Source of the DNA: Burkholderiales bacterium Ga0077543
GTDB taxonomy: Bacteria; Pseudomonadota; Gammaproteobacteria; Burkholderiales; Burkholderiaceae_C
DNA: 51,890 bases
Direction of reading: 5' to 3'
NCBI GenBank assembly: GCA_001464055.1
Contig: LNET01000023.1
Span: 1 to 51,890 of the forward strand
The position numbers and the translations under genes are program-made. This document shows, in pieces, positions 7,634 through 16,935 of this stretch. The notes below the pieces were generated by a model, which did not search any database, had not been told where the DNA came from, and saw nothing but the letters and a program-made list of their open reading frames with translations. How positions within the stretch are numbered: the first letter of the stretch is position 1; every line of letters begins with the position of its first letter.

Positions 7634-9502
7634 TCAGCCGCCGTCGGCAGTCCCTGGCGGCAGCGCCGCGGCCGCCTCCCTCAGCCGCGCCTGCAAGCCC
7701 GAGTGCCGCTGCGTCGGCGTAGCCACGGCCTCGGCCACCCTGTCGGCACCGGCTGCCAGCCAGACCGATTGGCGCGCCCGGGTGATGGCCGTGTACAGCA
7801 GTTCCCGGGTCAGCACGCGGCTGGGCTGCGCGGGCAGCAGCAGCATCACGGTGTCGAATTCCGAACCCTGGGCCTTGTGCACGCTCATCGCGAAGGCGGT
7901 CTCGTGGGCTGGAAGCCTGGCCGCGGCGATGTCGCGGTAGCCGCTGCTGGCGCTGGCATCGGGGAACCACACCAGCAGGTCGCCGCTGCCCGGAGCCGGC
8001 AGCGTGATGCCGATGTCGCCGTTGAACAGCCCCAGCGTCGGGTCGTTGCGCAGCACCATCACCGGACGGCCGGCAAAGCTGTCTGCCGCAGGGTGGCTGC
8101 CTGCGGGTTGCAAGGCGGCCAGGCGTTCGCGGGCATGGTGGGCCAGCCGGGTGTTGCAGGCGTGCACGCCGCTGGGGCCCTCGCGCAGCGCGCACAGCAG
8201 CCGGAAGCGGCTGAACGCGGCGTGCGCCGCTGCGGCGTCGCCCGGCTGCTGCAGCAGGCTGTCGATGAAAGGCGCGTAGCCGGCTTCGGCCTGGTCCAGC
8301 GCGAGGCTCAGCCCCGGTGCGAGCCAGCGCAGTGCTTCGTCCTGGCTGCCCTTCAACTGCGCCAGCACCGGCGCGGTCTGCCCCGCCCGCACCGCCTGCG
8401 CCAGCTGGCCGATGGCCGAATCGGCGGCGAAGCGGTGGTTCTGCGTCAGCCAGACCACGCTGTCGGGCAGCGCCGGTTCGTGGGCTTGCCGCGGGGCCGG
8501 CGGCACGATGGCCGTGGCCGGCAGCCCGCACAGTGCTGCCAGGTCGGCGCGTGCCGCAGGCGACAGCGCCGGGTTGGCGCTCAGGTCGGAAAACACCGCG
8601 CCCGACTCGACGGCCGAGAGCTGGTCCTTGTCGCCCAGCAGCACGATGCGCGCCTGCGCGGGAACTGCGTCCAGCAGGCGGCGGGCCAGGGCCAGGTCCA
8701 GCATCGAGGCTTCGTCGACGACCAGGGCGTCGATCGCCAGCGGCTGGCCGGCGTGGTGCCTGAACACCCCCGGCGTGCCCGTGGCCCCCAGCAGGCGGTG
8801 CACCGTGCTGGCCTGGGTGGGCAGGCCCCGGCGCAGGGCTTCGGGCAGGCTGGAAGCGCGCGCCTGCAGCGCTTCGGCCATGCGCGCTGCGGCCTTGCCG
8901 GTGGGGGCGGCCAGGGCAATGCGGCAGCCGGGCTGGCCGGCCAGCAGCAGGGCCAGCAGCTGCACCACGGTGGTGGTCTTGCCGGTGCCCGGCCCGCCGC
9001 TGATGACCAGCAGCCGCTGGCGCAGCGCCAGCGCGGCGGCCAGCTGCTGCCAGTTCGGCCGGCCATCGCCCGAAGGCGGGAACAGCTGCTGCAGCAGGGC
9101 CGGCACCTCGGGCGGCAACCGGGTGGGCGCGTCGCGCTGCGCGGCCTGCAGCAGCCGGCGCGCCAGCGCGCGTTCATGCTCGAAGTCGCGATGCAGGTAC
9201 AGGCGGCCTTCGTCGTCCAGCACCAGCGGGCGGTTGCACGGCGCCGCGGCCGGGCCCACGACCTGTGATGTGTGCAGCGCCTGGGCCCAGGCCGCCATGT
9301 CAGGCAGCAGGCCGGGGTGCGCGGCCGCCACTTCGGCCAGTGGCCAGCAGACATGGCCCTGGCTGCTGGCCAGGCTCAGGGCCTGGGCGGCGTGGTGTGC
9401 GGCCTGCACCGCTTCGGCCGGCGCGCCCAACTGGCGCGACCAGGCCTGCACCTGCGCGGCAAAGCCGTCGGCCAGGGCCTGGGCGGGGTCGAAAGGGGTC
9501 AT
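7634..9502 (-). CDS. recD: exodeoxyribonuclease V subunit alpha (RecD helicase)
   Basis: This 622-residue subunit is the 5'-3' helicase motor of RecBCD, which resects double-strand breaks and loads RecA after Chi. The helicase Walker A, GGPGTGKTTT, is at residues 169-178. A Walker B-like VVDEASMLDLALA follows about 100 residues later. SGAVFSDL and the late motifs AFAMSVHKAQGSEFD and ELLYTAITRAR close the superfamily 1B domain. The N-terminal 110 residues match the RecD dimerisation region. The ATG at 9502 was chosen because MTPFDPAQALADGF resembles RecD starts and an AGGA lies upstream; the frame is open well beyond it, but only as an antisense-free extension into recB. It is the last gene of recC-recB-recD, 55 bases after the recB stop. 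Confidence 0.93.
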   Translation of the reverse strand: MTPFDPAQALADGFAAQVQAWSRQLGAPAEAVQAAHHAAQALSLASSQGHVCWPLAEVAAAHPGLLPDMAAWAQALHTSQVVGPAAAPCNRPLVLDDEGRLYLHRDFEHERALARRLLQAAQRDAPTRLPPEVPALLQQLFPPSGDGRPNWQQLAAALALRQRLLVISGGPGTGKTTTVVQLLALLLAGQPGCRIALAAPTGKAAARMAEALQARASSLPEALRRGLPTQASTVHRLLGATGTPGVFRHHAGQPLAIDALVVDEASMLDLALARRLLDAVPAQARIVLLGDKDQLSAVESGAVFSDLSANPALSPAARADLAALCGLPATAIVPPAPRQAHEPALPDSVVWLTQNHRFAADSAIGQLAQAVRAGQTAPVLAQLKGSQDEALRWLAPGLSLALDQAEAGYAPFIDSLLQQPGDAAAAHAAFSRFRLLCALREGPSGVHACNTRLAHHARERLAALQPAGSHPAADSFAGRPVMVLRNDPTLGLFNGDIGITLPAPGSGDLLVWFPDASASSGYRDIAAARLPAHETAFAMSVHKAQGSEFDTVMLLLPAQPSRVLTRELLYTAITRARQSVWLAAGADRVAEAVATPTQRHSGLQARLREAAAALPPGTADGG

Positions 9503-9557
9503 GGGCGAGTCCTGGCGCGGCGCACGTTGTGCTGGCCTTCGGAACGGCGGGGCAAGG

Positions 9558-12500
9558 TCATGGCACCGTCTCCGCCAGCAGTTCTTCCAGGCTGGGCCCG
9601 CCCAGGCTGGGGTCGGCCTGGCCCAGCAGGTCCGACAAGGCTTCCACCAGAGCGAGGCTGGGCCGCCAGGCGTGCACGCCGCAGGGCGCGCCCCCGGCAG
9701 CCTGCCAGCCCGGCCGCACGCCGCGCACGAACAGGTACAGGCCCGGGCCCACATGGGTGTCGTAGTCGTAGCCCGGCAGCCGCTGCTGCAGCAAGCGGTG
9801 CAGGGCCAGCGTGTACAGCAGCAGCTGCAGGTGGTAGCCCTGCGCCGACATCGCCAGCGCCAGGGCAGGCGGCGCATAGTCGGCCGGTGTGTGGCCCAGG
9901 TGGTTGCTCTTCCAGTCCAGCACATGGAAGCGGCCGCCGTGTTCGAACACCAGGTCGATGAAGCCGCGCAGGTAACCGTGCAGCGGGGTGAACGACAGCA
10001 CCGGTCCGGCCAGGCCTTGGCTCTGCAGCAGGGCCTGCAGCGCGCCGGGCTGCAGTGCAGGCGCGGGCAAGGTGAATTCCAGTTCGTTCAGGCGCCTTGT
10101 GGTGGGCACCTGGGCCAAGGTCAAGGGGCCCGCCGGGCCCTGCAGCAGCGGGGTGTGCAGCACGTCGGCCAGCATGGCCTGCACCGCGGCGGCGCTGGCG
10201 CCAGGCAGTTCGGCGGCGTGCTGGGCCAGTGCCTGGGCGATGGCGGCCGGCCAGGTTGTCGGGTCGCCGAAGTCGATGTGTTCGAACACCGCGTGCAGGC
10301 ATTCGCCGGCCGCCGCGCCGCGTGGGAACTGCAGGATGTCGTTGTCCTCGCTGTTGCCGATGCTGCTGTCGTTGCTGTTCGCAGCGGGCGCCAGGGCAGG
10401 AACGTCGCTGGCCTCGGGCAGCAGCCGGCGGTCGTGGTCGACGGCGGCCGCTTCGTGCCGCGCGCCTTGCGTCAGGCTGCTGTAGCTGCCCATGCGCCAG
10501 GCCACGGGCAATTGGCGCGGGCCGGGCAGGGCCGACACGTTCTCTGGCGCTGGGCGCTGCACCTGCAGCCGGGTCGCCACGGCGCCGGGCAGCGGGCGCA
10601 GTTCCACGGCCCCGGGCTGGCTGCTGCCCAGTTCTGCGGCGAATTCCTGCCAGTGCTGCGCCATCGCGGCAGGGTCGGGTTTGACGTCGGGCAGCCCCGT
10701 CAGCAGCCACTGCAGCGAGCTGCCTGCTGCCTGCTTGAAGCTGGGCGTGGGCGACCTGCCGTGCAGCGTGTAGTAGGGCCCCACCACCAGGGTGCAGCGC
10801 TGCACGGCGCGGGTCAGGGCCACGTAGACCAGGCGCAGGTTCTCGGCCAGGCGTTCGGCGTCCGCCGCGTCCTTGCAGTCTTTGACCTCGGGGTGATTGC
10901 CGGGCAAAGGGCGGAAGTCGATGGTGGCCCGGCCGGCCTCGTCGAAGCCTTCGCGGCCTTCCAGGCGTGCGCCGCCTCCGCCCGGCGCACCGTCGAACAG
11001 GAAGGGGGCGTAGACGAACGGGTACTCCAGCCCCTTGCTGCGGTGGATGGTGACGATCTGCACGCGCTCGCGGTCGGACTCCAGCCGCAGCTGGGTGGCT
11101 TCGGCGTCGCGCAGGGCCGGGTCGCTGCGCTGCTGCTGCAGCCAGCGCAGCAGGGCTTCTGGCGCAGGGTGTTCGCTGGCCGCCTGCTGCAGGCATTCGG
11201 CCAGGTGCAGCAGGTTGGTCATGCGGCGTTCGCCATCGGCCCGGGCGAGCAGCCTTTGGGGCACCGCGTACCGCGCCTGCAGGCGGCGCAGCATCGCCCC
11301 GACACCGCGGGCGGCCCACAGCAGGCGCAGGTCGTTCAGCGTCTGCACATGCCCGGCATAAGCGGCTTCGTCGTCGGCCAGCGCGGCCAGGGCGCTGGCG
11401 TCCAGCCCCAGCAGGGCGGTGGCCAGCGCGGCGCGCACGCTGCCGGCGTGGGTGGGTGCCAGCACGGCGGCCAGCACCCGCTGCAGTTCTTCGGCGTCGC
11501 TGCTGTCCCACAGGCTGGCCTGCGACTGTTCGACACTGGCCACGCCACAGGCGGCCAGCGCCTGGCGCATCAGCGCGCCCTGGCGGTGGCTGCGCACCAG
11601 CACGGCCACGTCGCCGGCCGCCAACGGCCGCCCGCCCAGCCGCAGCCGGCCGGCCTGCGCGCTGGCCAGCAGCCCGGCGATGTCGGCGGCGGTGGCCGCT
11701 GCCACCGCGTCTTCGGCGCGGGCCTTCGACAGCGGTGCGTCGCCCGGCAAGGCCCACAACTGCAGCGGCGCCAGCGCCGCGCCTTCGGTCTGCAGCAGTG
11801 CCCGCTGCTTGCGGCCCACGCCCACCGGCGTGAAGTGCAGGCCGGCTTGCCTGAACGGGTTCGGGTGGCGGCCGAACAACGCGTTGCAGGCCTGCACCAG
11901 GGGCAGCACCGAGCGCTGGTTGTCGGCCAGCGTGGCCTGGCGCGTGGCGGCGTCGCGGGCGCGCAGGTAGGTGCGCAAATCGGCGTGGCGAAAGCTGTAG
12001 ATGGCCTGTTTCGGGTCGCCCACCAGGAACAGCGGCAGGGGCGCGGCCGGCTGCAGGTAGATGCGGCTGAAGATGGCGTACTGCACCGGGTCGGTGTCCT
12101 GGAATTCGTCGATCAGCGCAGCCGGGTAGCGCTGGCCCAGCACCTGGGCCAGGGCGTCGCCGTGCGGGCCGTGCAGGCGCTGGTGCAGGTTCAGCAGCAG
12201 GTCGTCGTAGGCCAGGACGCGGGCCTGGCGCTTGGCCTGTTGCAGTGCTTCGGGACCGGCTTCCAGCCACTGCTTGACCAGCCGCAGCCGCGCCAGCGCC
12301 AGCGATTCGTCGACGGCGCTGCGCGCCTCCACCAGCGCCTGGGCCAGCCCCGGGAAAGGGTGTGGCGCCAGCCCGGGCATGCCTTTCTTGGGCTTCAGGG
12401 CGCTGGCTGCGAAGCGCTGCAGATGGGGCTTCTTCGGGTCGGCCGCGGGCTCGGCCAAGGGGTCGCTGCCGGCCAGCAGGCGGTCCCATTCGGCCGTGGC

Positions 12501-13337
12501 GGCGGCGATGTTGGCTTCGCTGAACTGGGTCTTGTGCAGGCTGGGCCGGGCGGCTTGCAGCAGGTCCAGGAAGCCGTCGCGGCCGGGGGCCCAGGCGGCG
12601 CGGGCGGCGGCGAAGGCCTGGTCCAGGGTACTTGCGGCCGCGGCATCGCGCTCAATGTCTTCCTGAGTCGCCGGATGCTCAATGCCTTCGGGCCACTTCA
12701 AAAGCGCCAGCGGCTTGGCCAGACTTCGCTTCAGCAGATCGGCAAAGCCCTGCGGACTGTCGCCGCGCTGTGCCAGGTGCGACAGTAGTTCCGGCGGCAG
12801 GCCGGCATGCACCACATGGCGGCGCCAGAAGTCCTGCGCCACCTGCAGCCGCAGCAGCGAGTCGTCGGCCTGCAGTTCCTGCCGCAGCGGCAGGCCGGTG
12901 GCCAGCGGCGTGTCGCCCAGCGCGCGCTGGCACCAGCCGTGGATGGTGAAGATGGCGGCGTCGTCGAAGTCCTGCAGCGCCTGGTCCAGTCGCGCAGCCA
13001 GGGTCGCGTCGTCCAGGCCCAGGCCGTGCAGGCGGGCCAGCAAGTCGTCGACGAAGGTGTCGGGGTCGGGCGTGGCGGGCGGGCCCTGGCGCAGGCGCTG
13101 CAGGGTCTGGTCGATGCGGCTGCGCATGCGGTCCTTCAGCTCGGCCGTGGCCGCCTTGGTGAAGGTGACCACCAGCACCTGCTGCACCGTGAGGCGTTGT
13201 TCCAGCAGCAGCCGCAGCACCAGGCCGCAGATGGCCCAGGTCTTGCCCGTGCCGGCCGAGGCCTCCACCAAGGTGCAGCCGTCCAGTTCGGCGGTGAACA
13301 CGTCCAGCGGGGTGGACTTCGTTTCAGGCGTCGTCAT
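9558..13337 (-). CDS. recB: exodeoxyribonuclease V subunit beta (RecB helicase/nuclease)
   Basis: RecB is the 3'-5' helicase and the only nuclease of the RecBCD complex. The product is 1,259 residues, slightly longer than the E. coli protein. Walker A is EASAGTGKTW at about residues 25-34. VTFTKAATAELKDRMR is motif Ia, LIDEFQDTDPVQYAIF is motif II, LVGDPKQAIYSFR is motif III, and IVTIHRSKGLEYPFV and LVYVALTRAV are the late UvrD-type motifs. The C-terminal nuclease domain shows GFIDLVFEHGGRFHVLDWKSN, whose Asp and Asp-Lys residues coordinate Mg2+. The ATG at 13337 gives the expected start (TPLDVF..DGCTLVEASAGTGKT) and overlaps the end of recC by 14 bases, so the two are translationally coupled. 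Confidence 0.95.
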   Translation of the reverse strand: MTTPETKSTPLDVFTAELDGCTLVEASAGTGKTWAICGLVLRLLLEQRLTVQQVLVVTFTKAATAELKDRMRSRIDQTLQRLRQGPPATPDPDTFVDDLLARLHGLGLDDATLAARLDQALQDFDDAAIFTIHGWCQRALGDTPLATGLPLRQELQADDSLLRLQVAQDFWRRHVVHAGLPPELLSHLAQRGDSPQGFADLLKRSLAKPLALLKWPEGIEHPATQEDIERDAAAASTLDQAFAAARAAWAPGRDGFLDLLQAARPSLHKTQFSEANIAAATAEWDRLLAGSDPLAEPAADPKKPHLQRFAASALKPKKGMPGLAPHPFPGLAQALVEARSAVDESLALARLRLVKQWLEAGPEALQQAKRQARVLAYDDLLLNLHQRLHGPHGDALAQVLGQRYPAALIDEFQDTDPVQYAIFSRIYLQPAAPLPLFLVGDPKQAIYSFRHADLRTYLRARDAATRQATLADNQRSVLPLVQACNALFGRHPNPFRQAGLHFTPVGVGRKQRALLQTEGAALAPLQLWALPGDAPLSKARAEDAVAAATAADIAGLLASAQAGRLRLGGRPLAAGDVAVLVRSHRQGALMRQALAACGVASVEQSQASLWDSSDAEELQRVLAAVLAPTHAGSVRAALATALLGLDASALAALADDEAAYAGHVQTLNDLRLLWAARGVGAMLRRLQARYAVPQRLLARADGERRMTNLLHLAECLQQAASEHPAPEALLRWLQQQRSDPALRDAEATQLRLESDRERVQIVTIHRSKGLEYPFVYAPFLFDGAPGGGGARLEGREGFDEAGRATIDFRPLPGNHPEVKDCKDAADAERLAENLRLVYVALTRAVQRCTLVVGPYYTLHGRSPTPSFKQAAGSSLQWLLTGLPDVKPDPAAMAQHWQEFAAELGSSQPGAVELRPLPGAVATRLQVQRPAPENVSALPGPRQLPVAWRMGSYSSLTQGARHEAAAVDHDRRLLPEASDVPALAPAANSNDSSIGNSEDNDILQFPRGAAAGECLHAVFEHIDFGDPTTWPAAIAQALAQHAAELPGASAAAVQAMLADVLHTPLLQGPAGPLTLAQVPTTRRLNELEFTLPAPALQPGALQALLQSQGLAGPVLSFTPLHGYLRGFIDLVFEHGGRFHVLDWKSNHLGHTPADYAPPALALAMSAQGYHLQLLLYTLALHRLLQQRLPGYDYDTHVGPGLYLFVRGVRPGWQAAGGAPCGVHAWRPSLALVEALSDLLGQADPSLGGPSLEELLAETVP

Positions 13338-16300
13338 CGGCGTCTTCCACGGTGGCAATGCCGCGCAGGTGCTGGCGCAGCGGGCCGAACACGGCTTCGG
13401 CCTGGGCTTCGAAGGCCGAGTCCAGCGGGTCGGCCACACCGCGCAGCGCCAGCTTGTGGTGGGGGTCGCTGCCTTCGGCGTAAGGGTTGAAGCGGCCTGG
13501 CTCCCAGGCGTTGCGGGCCGCCTGGGTGCCGGGCTTGTCGACCCAGGCCCAGGCGCTGCGCGGATAAAGGTGCAAGGGCGCCTGCTGACCCTGGGCGTAC
13601 AGCTGCAGCAGCGCCAGCAGGTGGGTGTGCGGCTCGGCCACGGGCTCGAAGACCCAGTCGCGGTCGGCGGCCAGCCAGGTGGTGGTGGCGTCGCCTGCGG
13701 CCAGGTCGCTGCGGCCGCCTTGCTGCAGGCCCAGGCACAGCAGCAGGTGGTGCAGCCAGGCGTCCAGCAGGTCGGCGCCGTTGGCCCGGGCATGGCGCCA
13801 GCGCACCAGGCCGCCGGGGCGCAGGTCGGCCAGCGCGCCGTTCAAGCGCCATTCGGCACCGTCGATGCGGGCCTCGAGCGTGGCCCGCAACGGGGGCAGC
13901 AGTGGCGCACCGGTGGCGGCGCGCACCCGCTCGGCGTAGGTTTGCAAGGCCAGCAGTTCCGTGGCCAGGGCCGCGGCGCCCAGTTCGCCCGAAGGCCAGG
14001 CGGTGCCGGCCTGGGCGATGGCCGCGGCCTGGGCCGGGCTGGCCCCGGCCAGCAGCGCCGGCAGCAACTGGGCCGCCAGCGCGCGGCGGGTTTCGGGGTC
14101 GGGCACGAAGGGCTCGTCGTCGGCCAGTTCCTCGCTGTGCCGGGCCAGCACGATGCCCAGCCGCTGGCGCAGCAGCACCCGGCTGGGGTGGCGGAAGAAG
14201 GCCACGAGCTGTGGCCATTCGAGCTGCCGTTCGGCATCGGCCGGGGCGGGCAGGGGGCGCGTGAAGAAGGGGGGCTGCGGGTCTGCCGCGGCGAGATCGT
14301 CTTCGCTGCTGTCAGTGTTGTTCCGTTCGATGCTGCCCTGGCCGTGATCGGCGCTGGGGGCGCTCACGGCAAACAGCCCGGCGGTGTCTGTCTGCGCAGA
14401 CGCCGCCTCGGCCGCCTTGCCCAGACTGGCCCGCAGGGCCTGCGCCAGGTCGGCGTCGCGGCTGCGCAGCCGCGGGTCGGCGCCGGGGCGGGCGTCGAAC
14501 GCGGCCAGCGCAAAGGGCTGCATCGGATGTTCGACCAGCAGCCGCGCCCGAGCGCGGGCCCGGGCAGCGGTCTGCAGGGCTTCGGCCGGGCTGGCCACCG
14601 TGGCGTTGCTCAGCACATCCAGCAGTTCGGTCAGCAGCACCGAAGGCGTGAGTGCGGCGTTGTCGCGCAGGTTGCGGCCGGTGCAGGCCAGGAACAGGCT
14701 GTGGCGTGCGGCCAGCAGCAGGTCGAGAAAGACATTGCGGTCCTCGCTGCGGCGCTGGCGGTCGCCGCGGCGCAGGTGGGCGGCCATCAGGTCGAATTCC
14801 AGTGGCCTGGCCGCACTGGGCCAGACGCCGTCGTCCAGGCCCAGCACGCACACCACGTCGTAGGGCAGCCCGCGCAGAGATGCCATCGCGGCGAACGTGA
14901 TCGCGCCGCCCGGCACACCGCCTGCTGCGCTGGCGTCCAGTTGTTCGGCCAGCGCCGCCCGCACCACGGCCAGGGGCAGCAGCGTGACCAGGCCACAGGC
15001 CTGCCAGCGCGCCGACAGTTCTGCGATGGCCGCCTGCAGCGCCAGCAGCGCGTCGGTGCTGCCGTCGCTTTCGCCGGGCTCGGCCTGCAGGAAGCTGGGC
15101 AGCACCCGCTGCAGCACCGGCCCCCAGGCGGCGGGCGGCAGCGGCTGCAGGGTCTGCGCGCGCAGCGCCCCCAGGGCCTGCAGGAAAGCCCAGAGCCCGC
15201 CGAGCGACTGTGCCTGCAGGCCTTCGGGCCGGCCGGCGGGCAGCAGGCCGGCCCAGGGGGTGGTGAACCCGGCACTGGGGGCATCGCTGAACGCGCCCGC
15301 CCTGGCGCCCGCGCTGCCCAGGGTCTCGCCCGGCATGGCATAACCCAGCAACAGCCGTGACAGGCCGTCGGCCCAGGTGTGGGCATCGCTGTCCGGCAGG
15401 CCCAGCGCGCTGCGGTGCGCGGCGTCTTCGCCCCAGCGGATGCCGGCGTCGTGCAGCCAGTCGCGCACCTGCTGCAGAGCGGAATCGTCCTGGCCCTTCA
15501 GCAGGCCGAAGCGGCGCGCCACCAGCGGCTGCTGCAGCACGGCAAACACCTCGCTGGCGGCCCAGCGCGAACCGGCCAGCGCCAGCAGGTCCAGCAGGGC
15601 CCGCGCGGGTGCGTCGTCCAGGCTGCGGGCGCGGCCTGTCACCAGGTAGGGCAGCAGGCGTTCGCGCGGCGCGGTGCCGAAGACGGCGTCGATCAAGGGT
15701 GCAGCGGCCTCCAGGTCGGGCACGGCCACCAGCACGCGCCCCGGCGGCAGCGGCTTGCCGCGTGCTTCGGCGTCGGCGAACAGGCCCAGCAGATGGCTGT
15801 GCAGCACCTCGAGCTGGCGCGTCAGCGAATGGCACACATGCACTTCCAGGCTGCGGTCGTCGTCGGCCAGCGTGAAGCTGCCGGGCGCTGGTTCGCGCAG
15901 TTCGAGGATGCTGTTCTGCAGCTGTGCCAGCAGGTGGCCGCCAGGGGCCGGCGGGTAGGCGGCGCCGGGGAAGTCGCCGCTGCCGCTGGCTTCGAGCAGC
16001 GCATTCAGGTGGTCCTGGGTTTGCCGGCCCCAGCCGCTGAGCAGACGGTGCCCGACCTCGAAACCTTCGGCCTGCCCGCGCGCGCGCAGCTGCGCCAGCC
16101 GGCGCGGGTCGACCAGGTCGAACCAGTGTTCCCGGCAGGGGTTCAGCACGTACAGGTGCAGCTCGGCGTGCCGCGCCAGCTGCTGCAGCCACTGCAGGTG
16201 CAGCGGGGCGATGGTGGGCAGGGCGAAGACATGGGCAGGCCGGGCCAGCGCAGCCGCCATCGGCCCGTGTGCGGCGCGCTGCGGCAGGCTGCGCAGCAGG

Positions 16301-16872
16301 CCCTGGGCAAGCGGGTCGGTGGGCAGGCCTTCGTGCTGTTCCACGGCCAGCGCGACGCGCCGCCACAGTGCGGCCTGCCAGCCGGCGTCCACGTGCTCCT
16401 GGCCTTCGGGCCAGGGCTGGCCGGCCGACCAGGCCTGCAGGCCGTCGGCGCGGTAGGTGGTGTACTGCTCCAGCAGTGCGGCGCAGCGGCCGGCCAGCTC
16501 GAACTGCATCAGCGCGTCGGCACCACCCAGGTAAGCCCTCAGGCGCGGGTGCGCGGCGACAAACTCAGGCTCGGAAAACGCCTGATGGACGCGCCAGGTG
16601 AGCCCTGCTGCAGCAAACGGCGACTGCCTCGGCCCCGGCCCGGCCAGACGCGACCAGAGCCAGGGCGCCAGGAAGTCGAATCGAACCTGGGCGCACACGC
16701 CTTCGAATCGCGCCAGCTCCAGTGAGAGTGCGCGGCGCACGGCCAGGCTGGGGACCACCACTTCACGGGCTTCGAAGACCGCGGCCAACCCGCCGGGCGC
16801 AGGGGCCTGCAGTTCGCTCAGCAGGCGCGCGGCCAGCACTTCGAAGCGGTTGGACAGATGAAGGTGCAGCAT
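13324..16872 (-). CDS. recC: exodeoxyribonuclease V subunit gamma (RecC)
   Basis: RecC is the Chi-recognising scaffold subunit of RecBCD. It has helicase-like and nuclease-like folds that have lost catalysis. The product is 1,182 residues, close to the family norm. It opens with LHLSNRFEVLAARLLSEL, the conserved RecC start. Inside are FALPTIAPLHLQWLQQLA, VHVCHSLTRQLEVLHSHLLGL, AAMASLRGLPYDVVCVLGLDDGVWP and RSEDRNVFLDLLLAARHSLFLACTGRNL, all typical of the family. The ATG at 16872 is the first in frame. The gene lies 63 bases after the flavin oxidoreductase gene, on the same strand, and overlaps recB. Read-through from the upstream transferase genes is possible, but no promoter can be excluded in the 63 bases. 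Confidence 0.95.
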   Translation of the reverse strand: MLHLHLSNRFEVLAARLLSELQAPAPGGLAAVFEAREVVVPSLAVRRALSLELARFEGVCAQVRFDFLAPWLWSRLAGPGPRQSPFAAAGLTWRVHQAFSEPEFVAAHPRLRAYLGGADALMQFELAGRCAALLEQYTTYRADGLQAWSAGQPWPEGQEHVDAGWQAALWRRVALAVEQHEGLPTDPLAQGLLRSLPQRAAHGPMAAALARPAHVFALPTIAPLHLQWLQQLARHAELHLYVLNPCREHWFDLVDPRRLAQLRARGQAEGFEVGHRLLSGWGRQTQDHLNALLEASGSGDFPGAAYPPAPGGHLLAQLQNSILELREPAPGSFTLADDDRSLEVHVCHSLTRQLEVLHSHLLGLFADAEARGKPLPPGRVLVAVPDLEAAAPLIDAVFGTAPRERLLPYLVTGRARSLDDAPARALLDLLALAGSRWAASEVFAVLQQPLVARRFGLLKGQDDSALQQVRDWLHDAGIRWGEDAAHRSALGLPDSDAHTWADGLSRLLLGYAMPGETLGSAGARAGAFSDAPSAGFTTPWAGLLPAGRPEGLQAQSLGGLWAFLQALGALRAQTLQPLPPAAWGPVLQRVLPSFLQAEPGESDGSTDALLALQAAIAELSARWQACGLVTLLPLAVVRAALAEQLDASAAGGVPGGAITFAAMASLRGLPYDVVCVLGLDDGVWPSAARPLEFDLMAAHLRRGDRQRRSEDRNVFLDLLLAARHSLFLACTGRNLRDNAALTPSVLLTELLDVLSNATVASPAEALQTAARARARARLLVEHPMQPFALAAFDARPGADPRLRSRDADLAQALRASLGKAAEAASAQTDTAGLFAVSAPSADHGQGSIERNNTDSSEDDLAAADPQPPFFTRPLPAPADAERQLEWPQLVAFFRHPSRVLLRQRLGIVLARHSEELADDEPFVPDPETRRALAAQLLPALLAGASPAQAAAIAQAGTAWPSGELGAAALATELLALQTYAERVRAATGAPLLPPLRATLEARIDGAEWRLNGALADLRPGGLVRWRHARANGADLLDAWLHHLLLCLGLQQGGRSDLAAGDATTTWLAADRDWVFEPVAEPHTHLLALLQLYAQGQQAPLHLYPRSAWAWVDKPGTQAARNAWEPGRFNPYAEGSDPHHKLALRGVADPLDSAFEAQAEAVFGPLRQHLRGIATVEDADDDA

Positions 16873-16935
16873 GAGCCGTCAGAGTGCACGGCAACTGTAG
16901 CCGCCGCGGGTGCTGGTCGAAGGCCCGGCCCGGAC

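Noticed and set aside
8412..12788. A very long open frame on the plus strand opposite recB/recD (over 1,400 codons)
   Set aside because: It is antisense to clearly conserved recBD, has a composition of Arg/Ala/Gly/Gln with no domain, and arises from the high third-position GC of the real genes.
12682..15360. Long plus-strand frame opposite recC and the start of recB
   Set aside because: Same reason: a GC-driven shadow with no start context and no recognisable motif, while recC on the other strand has full family signatures.
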